Assembly (NCBI GenBank): GCA_002339015.1
Contig: DDJC01000117.1
Coordinates: forward strand, 1-51,910
Origin: Burkholderiales bacterium UBA1834
GTDB taxonomy: Bacteria; Pseudomonadota; Gammaproteobacteria; Burkholderiales; Burkholderiaceae_C
Direction of reading: 5' to 3'
DNA length: 51,910 bases
Positions 16,220 through 24,663 of this stretch are shown here, piece after piece (position 1 is the first letter of the stretch; every line of letters begins with the position of its first letter). The translations under genes and the position numbers were made by a program. The notes under the pieces are model-generated. The model ran no database searches. It was not told where the DNA came from and saw only the letters and a list, made by a program, of their open reading frames with translations.

Positions 16220-17374
16220 ATGCAATTCACCGCCGAACACCGCGCCCTGGGCGAAACCGTCAAGCGCTTCTGCGAGCAGGAGATCAACCCGTTCATCAAG
16301 GAATGGGAAGAAGCCGAGATCTTCCCCGCGCACGAACTGTTCAAGAAGATGGGCAATCTGGGGCTGCTGGGCGTCAAGTACGACACGGCCTACGGCGGCA
16401 TGGGCCTCGATTTTTCGTACTCGATGGTGGTGGCTGAAGAGCTGGGCGCCATTCCCTGCGGCGGTGTGCCCATGGCCATCGGCGTGCAGACCGACATGTG
16501 CACCCCGGCCCTGCACCGCTTCGGCTCCGATGAACTCAAGCGCGAGTACCTGGCCCCGGCCATTGCAGGCGACATGGTGGGCTGCATTGGTGTTTCGGAA
16601 GCCGGTGGCGGCTCCGACGTGGCCGCGCTCAAGACCACGGCCCGCACCGAAGGCGGCGACTACGTGATCAACGGCAGCAAGATGTGGATCACCAACGCCA
16701 TGCAGGCCGACTGGTGCTGCCTGCTGGCCAACACCTCCGAAGGCAAGGTGCACGAGAACAAGTCGCTGATCATCGTGCCGATGGACGCCAAGGGCATCGA
16801 GAAGCAGAAGATCAAGAAGATCGGCATGAACTCGTCTGACACGGCCCAATTGTTCTTCGACAACGTGCGCGTGCCCAAGCGCAACCTGATCGGCATCGAA
16901 GGCACCGGCTTCATGATGCAGATGCTGCAGTTCCAGGAAGAGCGCCTGTACGGTGCCTCCAACTCGCTGAAGATGCTCGACAACCTGATCGACCTGACCA
17001 TCGAGTACTGCCGCGAACGCCATACCTTCGGCAAGCCCCTGCTGGACAATCAGGTCATCCACTTCCGCCTGGCCGAACTGCGCACCGAGGTCGAGGCCCT
17101 GCGCTCGCTGACCTACCGTGCTGTGGAAGAGTACATCGGCGGCAAGGACGTGACCCGGCTGGCCTCTATGGCCAAGCTCAAGTGCGGCCGTCTGATCCGC
17201 GAAGTGGCCGACAGCTGCCTGCAGTACTGGGGCGGCATGGGCTTCACCTATGACAACCCGATCTCACAGGCCTACCGCGACGGCCGCCTGGTGTCCATCG
17301 GCGGCGGCGCCGACGAGATCATGCTGGGCATCATCGCCAAGCTCGAAGGCACCCTGCCCAAGAAGGTGCGCTGA
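16220..17374 (+). CDS. Acyl-CoA dehydrogenase, AtuD (citronellyl-CoA dehydrogenase)-like
   Basis: This 384-residue flavoenzyme resembles AtuD, which makes geranyl-CoA from citronellyl-CoA. Seen: GVSEAGGGSDVAALKTTAR, KMWITNAMQADWC, HTFGKPLLDNQVIHFRLAEL, YWGGMGFTYDNPISQAYRDG and the ending SIGGGADEIMLGIIAKLEG, which I associate with AtuD. The MCAD-type Glu is Gly; Glu in FQEERLYGAS is available. A GAGGAGA ribosome site precedes the ATG. A plain 3-methyl-branched substrate remains possible. Confidence 0.88.
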   Translation: MQFTAEHRALGETVKRFCEQEINPFIKEWEEAEIFPAHELFKKMGNLGLLGVKYDTAYGGMGLDFSYSMVVAEELGAIPCGGVPMAIGVQTDMCTPALHRFGSDELKREYLAPAIAGDMVGCIGVSEAGGGSDVAALKTTARTEGGDYVINGSKMWITNAMQADWCCLLANTSEGKVHENKSLIIVPMDAKGIEKQKIKKIGMNSSDTAQLFFDNVRVPKRNLIGIEGTGFMMQMLQFQEERLYGASNSLKMLDNLIDLTIEYCRERHTFGKPLLDNQVIHFRLAELRTEVEALRSLTYRAVEEYIGGKDVTRLASMAKLKCGRLIREVADSCLQYWGGMGFTYDNPISQAYRDGRLVSIGGGADEIMLGIIAKLEGTLPKKVR

Positions 17375-17377
17375 ACC

Positions 17378-18220
17378 ATGGACACCTCGTCTTTCAAGAC
17401 CATCCAGGCCACGGTTGATGCGGGCGTGTGCACGCTCACGCTCAACCGCCCCGAGGTGCGCAATGCCATGTCGCTGGCCATGGTCAACGAACTGCTCGAT
17501 GCCTTGAAGCAGGCCGAAGGCGATGCCGACGTGCGCGTGGTCGTGCTGCGCGGTGCGGGCGGGCATTTCTGTGCCGGCGGCGACATCGCCGACATGGCCC
17601 AGGCCCGCATGAAGCTGGCGCAGGGGCAGGCCGATGGCACGCAGGCGGCGAACGGCCCCGATCCGGTCGCCGCCTTCAACGCGCAATTCGGCCGCCTGTG
17701 CCTGGCCTACGCACGCTCGCCGCTGCCCCTCGTCACGGTGCTCGAAGGCACGGTGATGGGCGGTGGGTTCGGTCTGGCCTGCGTGTCGGACGTGAGCCTG
17801 GCCGCGCCCAGCGTGGCCTTCCGCCTGCCTGAAACGGCACTGGGCGTGATCCCCGCGCAGATCGCGCCCTTCCTGGTCGAGCGCATCGGCTACGCCGAGG
17901 CCAAGCGCCTGGCCGTGACCGGCGCCAAGGTCGATGCCCCGCAGGCTCTGAGCATCCGCCTGGTGCACGAGGTGGCGCCGGATGCCGCCGCGCTGGAAGA
18001 CGCACTGCAACGCACCATCGCCAGCATCCAGGCCTGCGCGCCCGGCGCCATCGCCACCACCAAGGCCCTGCTGGCCCGCGCCCGGCTGGAGCCCGCCGAA
18101 GCCCTGATCGACGAAGCCGCCCTGCTCTTCTCGCAGGCCGTGCTCAGCGACGAAGGCCAGGAAGGCACCAGCGCCTTCATGCAAAAGCGTAAACCCAGGT
18201 GGGTTCCCCAGACCGCTTGA
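17378..18220 (+). CDS. Enoyl-CoA hydratase, AtuE/LiuC-like
   Basis: This 280-residue crotonase-fold protein probably hydrates the carboxylated enoyl-CoA (isohexenylglutaconyl- or methylglutaconyl-CoA). It has LNRPEVRNAMS, the oxyanion loop HFCAGGDIADM and GTVMGGGFGLAC. The first catalytic Glu of classic hydratases is Gly here (GGGFG). The second is kept in RLPETALGVIP. It starts three bases after the previous stop and ends with FMQKRKPRW, like other pathway hydratases. Confidence 0.88.
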   Translation: MDTSSFKTIQATVDAGVCTLTLNRPEVRNAMSLAMVNELLDALKQAEGDADVRVVVLRGAGGHFCAGGDIADMAQARMKLAQGQADGTQAANGPDPVAAFNAQFGRLCLAYARSPLPLVTVLEGTVMGGGFGLACVSDVSLAAPSVAFRLPETALGVIPAQIAPFLVERIGYAEAKRLAVTGAKVDAPQALSIRLVHEVAPDAAALEDALQRTIASIQACAPGAIATTKALLARARLEPAEALIDEAALLFSQAVLSDEGQEGTSAFMQKRKPRWVPQTA

Positions 18221-18233
18221 ACACCACACGACC

Positions 18234-20252
18234 ATGCTGACCAAGATCCTGATCGCGAACCGGGGTGAGATCGCCTGTCGCGTGATCCGCACGGCCCGCA
18301 AGCTAGGCTACCGCACCGTCGCCGTCTACAGCCAGGCCGATGCGAACGCACCGCACGTCGCGCTGGCCGACGAGGCCGTGTGCATCGGCCCGGCCGCCGC
18401 GTCCGAGTCCTACCTGAAGGTGGATGCCTTGCTCGATGCGGCACGCCGCACCGGTGCCAACGCCATCCACCCCGGCTACGGCTTCCTGTCGGAGAACGCC
18501 GGCTTCGCGCAGGCCTGTGCCGATGCCGGCATCACCTTCATCGGCCCATCGCCTGAAGCCATCCGCGTGATGGGCGACAAGGCCGGCGCCAAGAAGGAGA
18601 TGATCAAGGCCGGCGTGCCCACGGCGCCCGGCTACCTGGGCGCCGACCAGAATGACGAGACGCTGATCGCCGAGGCCAAGCGACTGGGCTACCCGCTGCT
18701 GGTCAAGGCCGTGAGCGGCGGCGGCGGACGCGGCATGCGACTGGTGCACCAGGACGGCGAGTTGGCCCAGGCCATCACCAGCGCACGCCGCGAGGCACAG
18801 AGCGCCTTCGGGGACGGCACGCTGATGCTGGAGCGACTGGTCGAGAACGGCCGCCATATCGAGATCCAGGTGTTTGCCGATGGGCACGGCAACGCCGTCT
18901 ATATCGGAGAGCGTGACTGCACCGCGCAGCGCCGCCGCCAGAAGGTGATCGAGGAATCACCCTCGCCGGTGGTGAGCCCCGCGCTGCGCAAGGCCATGGG
19001 CGAGAGCGCCGTGCTGGCCGCCAAGGCCATCAGGTACCAGGGCGCCGGCACCATCGAGTACATCGTCGACCAGGACCTGAACTACTACTTCCTGGAGATG
19101 AACACCCGCCTGCAGGTGGAGCACCCGGTCACCGAGCTGGTCTCGGGCTTCGATCTGGTGGAGTGGCAGCTGCGTGTGGCCGATGGCCAGCCCCTGCCGG
19201 TGACGCAGGACCAGATCACCTGCACCGGCCACGCCATCGAGGCGCGCCTGTACGCGGAAGACCCGTACAGCGGCTTTGCACCGCAGACTGGCCCTATCGC
19301 CTGGTGGCGCCCGGCCGCCGCGCTGTATGAAGGGGTGCGCATCGACGACGGCATCCGCGAAGGCGGCGAGGTCTCGCCCCATTACGACCCGATGGTGGCC
19401 AAGCTGATCGTGCATGGCCGCGACCGCGCCGACGCCATCCGCCGCCTGATCGCCACGCTGGACGACGCGCCCTTGCTGGGCTTGAAGAACAATGCCCGCT
19501 TCCTGCGTGACCTGGTCGACCACCAGCGCTTCCGTGCCGGCACCATGACCACCACGCTGATCGACCAGTGGCAGACCGATGGCGAGGCCCTGCTGAACAA
19601 GCCGCAGGCGCCGGAAGACGCATGGTTGCTCGCCGCCGCACTGTTCGCCACACGTCAGGCTGTGCCCACCGTCGCCGCAGGCGGAGGCCGAACCTTGCGC
19701 GCCGACAGCGTCACCGCCTATGACCTGCCGCTGGTGCATGAAGGCACGCGCCGTACGCTGCGCACCCGCCCCGATGCCAATGGCGTGGTCCACGTGCAGC
19801 CTTCGCCCACCGCGCCAGCACAGCCTCTGCGCCTGATCGAGCAGGGCATCGACGCCCGGGGCGGCCTGGTGCGCTTTGAACTGAACGGCGTGCAACGCAA
19901 GGTACTGGCCGTGCGAATCAACACGGAGACCGGCGCCGAGCTGCACCTCGTCGTCGACGCCGCCACCTTCGTGTTCACCGAGGCCTCACCCTGGCCCGAC
20001 CAGCACGCCGCGCTGGACCCGAGCCGTGCGCTGGCGCCCGTGGCCGGCACCGTCGCCCAGGTGCTGGTGCAGCCGGGCGACGCCGTGGCCGAAGGCCAGC
20101 AGTTGCTGAGCATCGAGGCCATGAAGATGGAAATGTGGCTCACCGCCCAGGCCGCCGGCACCGTCAAGGCCGTGCACGCCAAGGTGGGCGACCAGGTGCA
20201 GGCCAAAGCCCTGCTGATCGACATCGAACTGCTTGAGACGAACAAGGACTGA
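18234..20252 (+). CDS. Acyl-CoA carboxylase alpha subunit (biotin carboxylase + biotin carrier)
   Basis: This 672-residue protein carboxylates its own biotin with ATP and bicarbonate. Order: biotin carboxylase N-domain (KILIANRGEIACRVIRTARK), ATP-grasp with GGGGRGMR (about 163-170) and EMNTRLQVEHPVTE, C-domain, linker, and a C-terminal biotinyl domain with the biotinylation motif EAMKME near residue 630. It pairs with the beta subunit at 14520; together they form a geranyl-CoA/methylcrotonyl-CoA-type carboxylase (AtuF/LiuD-like). It is separated from the hydratase gene by 13 bp. Confidence 0.92.
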   Translation: MLTKILIANRGEIACRVIRTARKLGYRTVAVYSQADANAPHVALADEAVCIGPAAASESYLKVDALLDAARRTGANAIHPGYGFLSENAGFAQACADAGITFIGPSPEAIRVMGDKAGAKKEMIKAGVPTAPGYLGADQNDETLIAEAKRLGYPLLVKAVSGGGGRGMRLVHQDGELAQAITSARREAQSAFGDGTLMLERLVENGRHIEIQVFADGHGNAVYIGERDCTAQRRRQKVIEESPSPVVSPALRKAMGESAVLAAKAIRYQGAGTIEYIVDQDLNYYFLEMNTRLQVEHPVTELVSGFDLVEWQLRVADGQPLPVTQDQITCTGHAIEARLYAEDPYSGFAPQTGPIAWWRPAAALYEGVRIDDGIREGGEVSPHYDPMVAKLIVHGRDRADAIRRLIATLDDAPLLGLKNNARFLRDLVDHQRFRAGTMTTTLIDQWQTDGEALLNKPQAPEDAWLLAAALFATRQAVPTVAAGGGRTLRADSVTAYDLPLVHEGTRRTLRTRPDANGVVHVQPSPTAPAQPLRLIEQGIDARGGLVRFELNGVQRKVLAVRINTETGAELHLVVDAATFVFTEASPWPDQHAALDPSRALAPVAGTVAQVLVQPGDAVAEGQQLLSIEAMKMEMWLTAQAAGTVKAVHAKVGDQVQAKALLIDIELLETNKD

Positions 20253-20256
20253 CACC

Positions 20257-21159
20257 ATGGACAAGGCCATTCTGACCTGCGCGCTGACCGGCGTGCTCAC
20301 CGACCCCGCTCAGCACCCCGTGCCTGTCACGGCCGCCGAAATGGCCGCCGCCGCGCGCGAGGCCTTTGATGCAGGCGCATCGATCATGCACGTGCACCTG
20401 CGTCAGCAGGCCCCCGGCATGGGCCGCCTGCCGAGCTGGGATCCGGACGTCGCCGCCGAGATCGACACCGCGATCCGCGACGCCTGCCCGGGTGTGATCA
20501 TCAACCTGACCACCGGCGTGGTCGGCAAGGACATCTCCGGCCCCGTGGCCTGCATCCGTCGCGTGCGTCCCGAGATCGCCGCCTGCAACGCCGGCAGCCT
20601 GAACTACCTCAAGATCAAGGAGAACGGGCAGTGGGCCTGGCCGCCCATGCTGTTCGACAACACGGTCGACAAGGTCAAGGCCATGATCGACGTGATGCAC
20701 GAGACCGGCACCCGCCCCGAGTTCGAATGCTTCGACGTGGGCATCGTGCGCTCGGTGGGCATGTACCGCAAGGCCGGCATGACGGACCATCTGGAGTACA
20801 ACTTCGTGATGGGTGTGGCCTCGGGCATGCCGGTCGATGCCGACCTGCTGGCACTGCTGGTTAAATACCGCGAGCCGGGCACCGTGTGGCAAACCACGCT
20901 GATCGGCCGCGAGGAGATCTGGCCCGTTCACCAGGCCACGGCTGATCTGGGCGGCATGCTGCGCACCGGCGTGGAAGACACCTTCTACCTGCCTGGCGGC
21001 GCCCGCACCACCGGCAACGGCCAGTTGATCGAGGCGCTGGCCCGCTGCGCGCGCAACGCCGGCCGCGAAATCGCCAGCCCCGCCGAAGCCCGCCAACTGC
21101 TGGGCCTGAAGGACGGCAGTCAGCACGGTGCCCAGGCACCGCAGGCTGCGGCAGCGTGA
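20257..21159 (+). CDS. BKACE family (3-keto-5-aminohexanoate cleavage-like) enzyme
   Basis: This 300-residue zinc-dependent TIM-barrel protein comes from the family that condenses a beta-keto acid with acetyl-CoA to give acetoacetate and a new acyl-CoA. The His45-Val-His47 zinc motif (IMHVHLR) follows the expected strand. INLTTGVVG, EFECFDVGIVRSVG and PGGARTTGNGQLIEALAR also fit. It is the last gene of the carboxylase operon (4-bp gap). No HMG-CoA lyase or AtuA-like lyase is present in the window. A terminator hairpin lies 56 bp downstream. Confidence 0.88.
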   Translation: MDKAILTCALTGVLTDPAQHPVPVTAAEMAAAAREAFDAGASIMHVHLRQQAPGMGRLPSWDPDVAAEIDTAIRDACPGVIINLTTGVVGKDISGPVACIRRVRPEIAACNAGSLNYLKIKENGQWAWPPMLFDNTVDKVKAMIDVMHETGTRPEFECFDVGIVRSVGMYRKAGMTDHLEYNFVMGVASGMPVDADLLALLVKYREPGTVWQTTLIGREEIWPVHQATADLGGMLRTGVEDTFYLPGGARTTGNGQLIEALARCARNAGREIASPAEARQLLGLKDGSQHGAQAPQAAAA

Positions 21160-21180
21160 GGTCCGGCGCCACATCTGCTT

Positions 21181-21196
21181 GACGCGATATCGCGTC
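21181..21196. promoter_or_regulatory. GACGCGATATCGCGTC perfect palindrome
   Basis: A 16-bp perfect palindrome, preceded by TT, lies between the BKACE gene and the terminator. It recalls the TTGACG half-sites of the regulon palindromes but has a different centre and spacing. It could be an operator for the hydrolase at 21325 or simply a hairpin. The role is unknown. Confidence 0.4.
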
Positions 21197-21214
21197 GCGG
21201 CAAACAGCCTCAGT

Positions 21215-21242
21215 GAACACCCCTGCATGTCGCGGGGTGTTC
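21215..21242 (+). terminator. Hairpin terminator after the carboxylase operon
   Basis: GAACACCCC (21215-21223) and GGGGTGTTC (21234-21242) form a 9-bp stem with a 10-base loop. It is followed by CTTGCTGT, so the U-run is weak. Its place just after the last operon gene suggests a stop for the six-gene transcript. Confidence 0.6.
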
Positions 21243-21324
21243 CTTGCTGTCGCCTCGCATCATGGACGGTGGATCAGGCAAGCTCCTACAGTCGCGGCTC
21301 CTGATCCAACACGATCCGACTGCC

Positions 21325-22281
21325 ATGCCCCCCGCCATGTCCGCCACCCTGCCGTCCGGCACCGCCTCCCACGCGCCCACACCCGGCCAGGCCCCGCGCC
21401 TGTCCACGGTGATGTCCGGCCCTGTACGGTTGGCCGTCAAGCAATGGGGTGATCCGCGCCGGCCCACCATCGTGCTGGTGCACGGCTACCCGGACAACAG
21501 CGCTGTGTGGCACCCCGTCGCCGAACTGCTGGCCCGGGATTTTCACGTGGTGGCCTACGACGTGCGTGGCGCCGGTCAGTCCGACCGCCCGGCCCGCATC
21601 CGAGACTACAAGCTCGACAAGCTCAAGGACGACTTCGTCGCGGTGATCGACCAGGTCAGCCCGGACAAGCCCGTGCACCTCGTGGCGCACGACTGGGGCT
21701 CGATCCAGAGCTGGGAGGCCGTTACCGAACCGGCCCTGCAGCACCGCATCCTCTCCTTCACAAGCTGCTCCGGCCCCTGCCTGGACCACATCGGCCACTG
21801 GTTCCGCCAGCGCCTGGCCCACCCCACCTGGCGCAACCTCAAGCAGTTGCTGATCCAGTCGGTCAAGTCCTGGTACATCTACTTCTTCCAGCTGCCGCTG
21901 CTGCCCGGCCTGCTGTGGCGCGCCGGCGTGGGCCGCGCCTGGCCCAGGCTGGTGCGCCTGCTGGAAGGCACCCGCGTGGAGACCAACCCCACCCAGGTGG
22001 CCGATGGCGTGCACGGCGTGCAGCTGTACCGTGCCAACATGCTCCCGCGCCTGCTTCGCCCGCGCAACCGGCCCACCACCGTGCCCGTGCAGGTGCTGGT
22101 GCCACGCCGCGATCTGTACGTCAGCCCCTGGCTGACCGAAGACCTGCACCGCTGGACCGACAGGCTCTGGCGCCGCGAGTACACCGCCGGCCACTGGATG
22201 CCCGCCTCGCACCCGGGCGAGATGGCTGGCGCCATCCGCCGCTTCGTGCAGTTCACCAGCCGCCCCGCTGCTGCCGCCTGA
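21325..22281 (+). CDS. Epoxide-hydrolase-like alpha/beta hydrolase
   Basis: This protein of about 318 residues has HGYPDNSAVW (oxyanion HGxP motif), YDVRGAGQSDRP and the nucleophile elbow VAHDWGS, whose Asp nucleophile marks epoxide hydrolases and haloalkane dehalogenases rather than esterases. A C-terminal His lies in AGHWMPASHP. EphD-like proteins of this kind act on hydrophobic epoxides or esters. The start is uncertain: ATGs at 21325 and 21337 fit the fold; one at 21262 would add a non-conserved leader. Confidence 0.75.
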   Translation: MPPAMSATLPSGTASHAPTPGQAPRLSTVMSGPVRLAVKQWGDPRRPTIVLVHGYPDNSAVWHPVAELLARDFHVVAYDVRGAGQSDRPARIRDYKLDKLKDDFVAVIDQVSPDKPVHLVAHDWGSIQSWEAVTEPALQHRILSFTSCSGPCLDHIGHWFRQRLAHPTWRNLKQLLIQSVKSWYIYFFQLPLLPGLLWRAGVGRAWPRLVRLLEGTRVETNPTQVADGVHGVQLYRANMLPRLLRPRNRPTTVPVQVLVPRRDLYVSPWLTEDLHRWTDRLWRREYTAGHWMPASHPGEMAGAIRRFVQFTSRPAAAA

Positions 22282-22494
22282 TCCGGCGGCCTCGGCCGGC
22301 GTGGCCGGATGGTCCCTGAGCGCAAGCATCGTCCAGTTGCCGGCCTGGGCCGACAAGGCCCTGTACAAGGCCACCCGGCCCGTTGTGCCCCCCTGAACGC
22401 GGTGCGTACTTGTCCTGATTCACGAACCCGCGTGGTTGATCAAAATAGTTCACCAACTGAACATTTCCAATCATCCCTTGAGGAGGACACGCTC

Positions 22495-23409
22495 GTGCGC
22501 ATACGCCCCCTGCTGCTGAGTTGCAGCCTTGCCCTTTCGTGCCTGTTCGGCGCGGCCTCACCGGCCTACGCCGCGTCCGCCGCCAGCACCACGGCCCAGA
22601 CCCAGCATCCCATCGTGCTGGTGCACGGCTTCATGGGCTTCAAGGACATCCTGGGTGTGGACTACTTCTACCAGGTGCCCAATGACCTGCGCAAGAACGG
22701 CGCCAAGGTGTATGTGGCGGCCGTCTCTCAGGTCAACAGCAGCGAAGCCCGTGGCGAGCAGTTGCTCAAGCAGATGCAGCAATGGGCCGCCGCCGACGGC
22801 GTCAAGAAGTTCAACCTCATCGGGCACAGCCAGGGAGGCCCCACGGCACGCTATGTGGCCGGTGTGGCACCGCAGCTGGTGGCCAGCATCACCACCGTGG
22901 CCAGCCCGGCCCGCATGGCGGCGGCTGACACTGACAACGTCGTCAACGACCTGATCAACAACTACAGCCAGCTCACCAGTTTCATGGGTTCCTTCGTGGC
23001 CTGGATCTCGGGCCAATCGAAACTGCCGCAGGACGTCGAGGCCATCAAGGACTTCGCCAATGAAGTCAATGCCTTCGCCACCCGCTTCCCGCTGGGCGTG
23101 CCCAGCAGCTATTGCGGCCTGGACGGCAAGGAGTTCGAAGGCGGCATCTACTTCTACTCCGTCACAGGCAACAAGGCCAAGACCAATGGCTGGGATGTCT
23201 CCGACCTGGCCATGATCGAGGGCAGCACGCCCAGCGATGGTGTGATCCCCGTGTGCTCCGCCCACTTCGGCAAGGTGCTGCGCAACGACTACCCCTGGAA
23301 CCACATCGACGAGATGAACCATGTGTTCGGGTTGATCGGCAAGGGCGCCCCCGATCCAGTGGCCTTCTACCGCACACAGGCCAACCGGCTCAAGCTCAAG
23401 GGGCTGTGA
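22495..23409 (+). CDS. Secreted triacylglycerol lipase (family I)
   Basis: This lipase of about 304 residues starts with GTG at 22495 behind a GAGGAGG ribosome site. The signal peptide runs VRIRPLLLSCSLALSCLFGA ... AYAAS. The mature part begins HPIVLVHGFMGF and has the nucleophile GHSQGG (LIGHSQGGPTARYV), an Asp in PSDGVIPVCSAHFG and a His in NHIDEMNHVFG. Two Cys (SSYCGL and IPVCSA) match the disulfide of family I.1/I.2 lipases. Most of those need a foldase (Lif), which is not encoded nearby. Confidence 0.9.
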   Translation: MRIRPLLLSCSLALSCLFGAASPAYAASAASTTAQTQHPIVLVHGFMGFKDILGVDYFYQVPNDLRKNGAKVYVAAVSQVNSSEARGEQLLKQMQQWAAADGVKKFNLIGHSQGGPTARYVAGVAPQLVASITTVASPARMAAADTDNVVNDLINNYSQLTSFMGSFVAWISGQSKLPQDVEAIKDFANEVNAFATRFPLGVPSSYCGLDGKEFEGGIYFYSVTGNKAKTNGWDVSDLAMIEGSTPSDGVIPVCSAHFGKVLRNDYPWNHIDEMNHVFGLIGKGAPDPVAFYRTQANRLKLKGL

Positions 23410-23471
23410 GCACAATCAGCGGGAACACCGCTTGCCGTCAGGGCGTTCCACCTTCACGCAAGGAGACACCC

Positions 23472-23876
23472 ATGACACGCCAGCTCATTCCTTCCGCCCT
23501 GATGGCCACATTGACGGCCGCCGGCGGCCTGGCTCACGCGCAAACCACCCCGCCGGGAACCGCCGGCTCGCCACCGGGCGTGATCGTCGCGCCAGGCGTG
23601 ACGGTCACCCCTGGCGGCACACCAAGCGTCCCCGTGCCTGTCGTGCCGCCGGCCACACCGCGCACAGGCACGGCGCCAGGCCCCGTGGACCGCGCCACCA
23701 GCCCCATGCCGAGCGCCAGCGATGCGCTGTCGCCTCGCGCCGGGTCTTTGTCAGGCTCCGTCGAGGAGCGCAACCGCCAGCAGGGGGATCGGCGGGGAAC
23801 GCCATACGGCAACGGCACCCTGCAGCCTGACGGAAGCAACGGCAGCGCTGCACCGGGCAGCCCATCGACCCGCTGA
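23472..23876 (+). CDS. Small secreted Pro/Gly/Thr-rich protein, unknown
   Basis: This 134-residue protein has a signal peptide (MTRQLIPSALMATLTAAGGL, ending AHAQ). A low-complexity stretch rich in Pro, Gly, Val and Thr follows (GVIVAPGVTVTPGGTPSVPV), then a Ser/Gly/Asn-rich tail. No catalytic motif is visible. An AGGAGA ribosome site precedes the ATG at 23472, and the gene lies 62 bp after the lipase. It could be a surface or periplasmic linker protein. It shows no resemblance to a lipase foldase. Confidence 0.55.
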   Translation: MTRQLIPSALMATLTAAGGLAHAQTTPPGTAGSPPGVIVAPGVTVTPGGTPSVPVPVVPPATPRTGTAPGPVDRATSPMPSASDALSPRAGSLSGSVEERNRQQGDRRGTPYGNGTLQPDGSNGSAAPGSPSTR

Positions 23877-24008
23877 GGTCGTGCATGCCACGTAGGCACG
23901 CACCGACAACAGCATCGGCCATGACCGGCTGTATACAAGACGTCATGGTGACACCATGGTTTCCAAGCGGCGGATTCACCGTCGCACATGGAATGAGAGG
24001 GAATCACC

Positions 24009-24644
24009 ATGACGACCAAGATCGTGAAGACCCTGGAGACCGACACCCCGCTGCCAGAGATTCAGGCCCGCTGGGCGCATGTCGCCCTGTATGCGGACAT
24101 CATGCCCAGCGTGACACGCGTGCGGTCACTGGGTGATCAACGCTGGAGCTGGCAAACCTCCAATGGTGAATGGCTTGTCGATGAGGTGCAGCACCGCGCC
24201 GGTCAGGTCGTGAGCTGGCAGGCGCGCCAAGGCGACAACGTCTATCGTGCGACCGTGCTGTTCACACCCATCGATCATGGCCGGCGCACGCGCATCGTCT
24301 ATACACGGCACTACGTCCGCGACCTGGCGCCCGATGCCGAGCGGCATGACATCGAGGCCGACATGCTGACCACGCTGCGCCGCTCGGCCGGCCTGCTGGA
24401 TCGCACTGGCGACGCGCCCATCACCGTGCCCGACATCGCCACAGCGGCACGTGACAAGGCGCATTTGTCACAAGTGCTTGAATCCGGTGAAACGCTGCAG
24501 GCCGCCCTGGCTGAAGCCGCCGACGCCTGGGCGCGCTCCATGACGACCTCGCTCACGTTGCTGAACTCGGCCATGTGGCCAGCGCTGCAGGCCCACCAGC
24601 AACGCGAGAAGCAGCGGGCAGATCAGCCTGAGCTGCAGGCCTGA
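24009..24644 (+). CDS. SRPBCC/START-like (cyclase/dehydrase-type) protein
   Basis: This 211-residue protein has an N-terminal half (about 1-115) that fits the SRPBCC ligand-binding fold: an opening strand KIVKTLETDTPLPEIQARWA, then MPSVTRVRSLGDQRWSWQ, then alternating beta strands ending in RTRIVYTRHYVRD. The C-terminal half is helical with no known motif. Such proteins bind hydrophobic ligands. The call rests on pattern, not on a search. Confidence 0.55.
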   Translation: MTTKIVKTLETDTPLPEIQARWAHVALYADIMPSVTRVRSLGDQRWSWQTSNGEWLVDEVQHRAGQVVSWQARQGDNVYRATVLFTPIDHGRRTRIVYTRHYVRDLAPDAERHDIEADMLTTLRRSAGLLDRTGDAPITVPDIATAARDKAHLSQVLESGETLQAALAEAADAWARSMTTSLTLLNSAMWPALQAHQQREKQRADQPELQA

Positions 24645-24663
24645 ACGGCGGGTGCGCTGAGGG

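Noticed and set aside
21181..21196. Fourth copy of the MerR/LiuR site
   Set aside because: It shares the TTGACG start but has an 8-bp core CGATATCG instead of TTAA, so it does not fit the motif.
22282..22391. Peptide-like frame (ASAGVAGWSLSASIVQLPAW) just after the hydrolase stop
   Set aside because: It could be a lost C-terminal extension, but the upstream join needs a frameshift and no family supports it.
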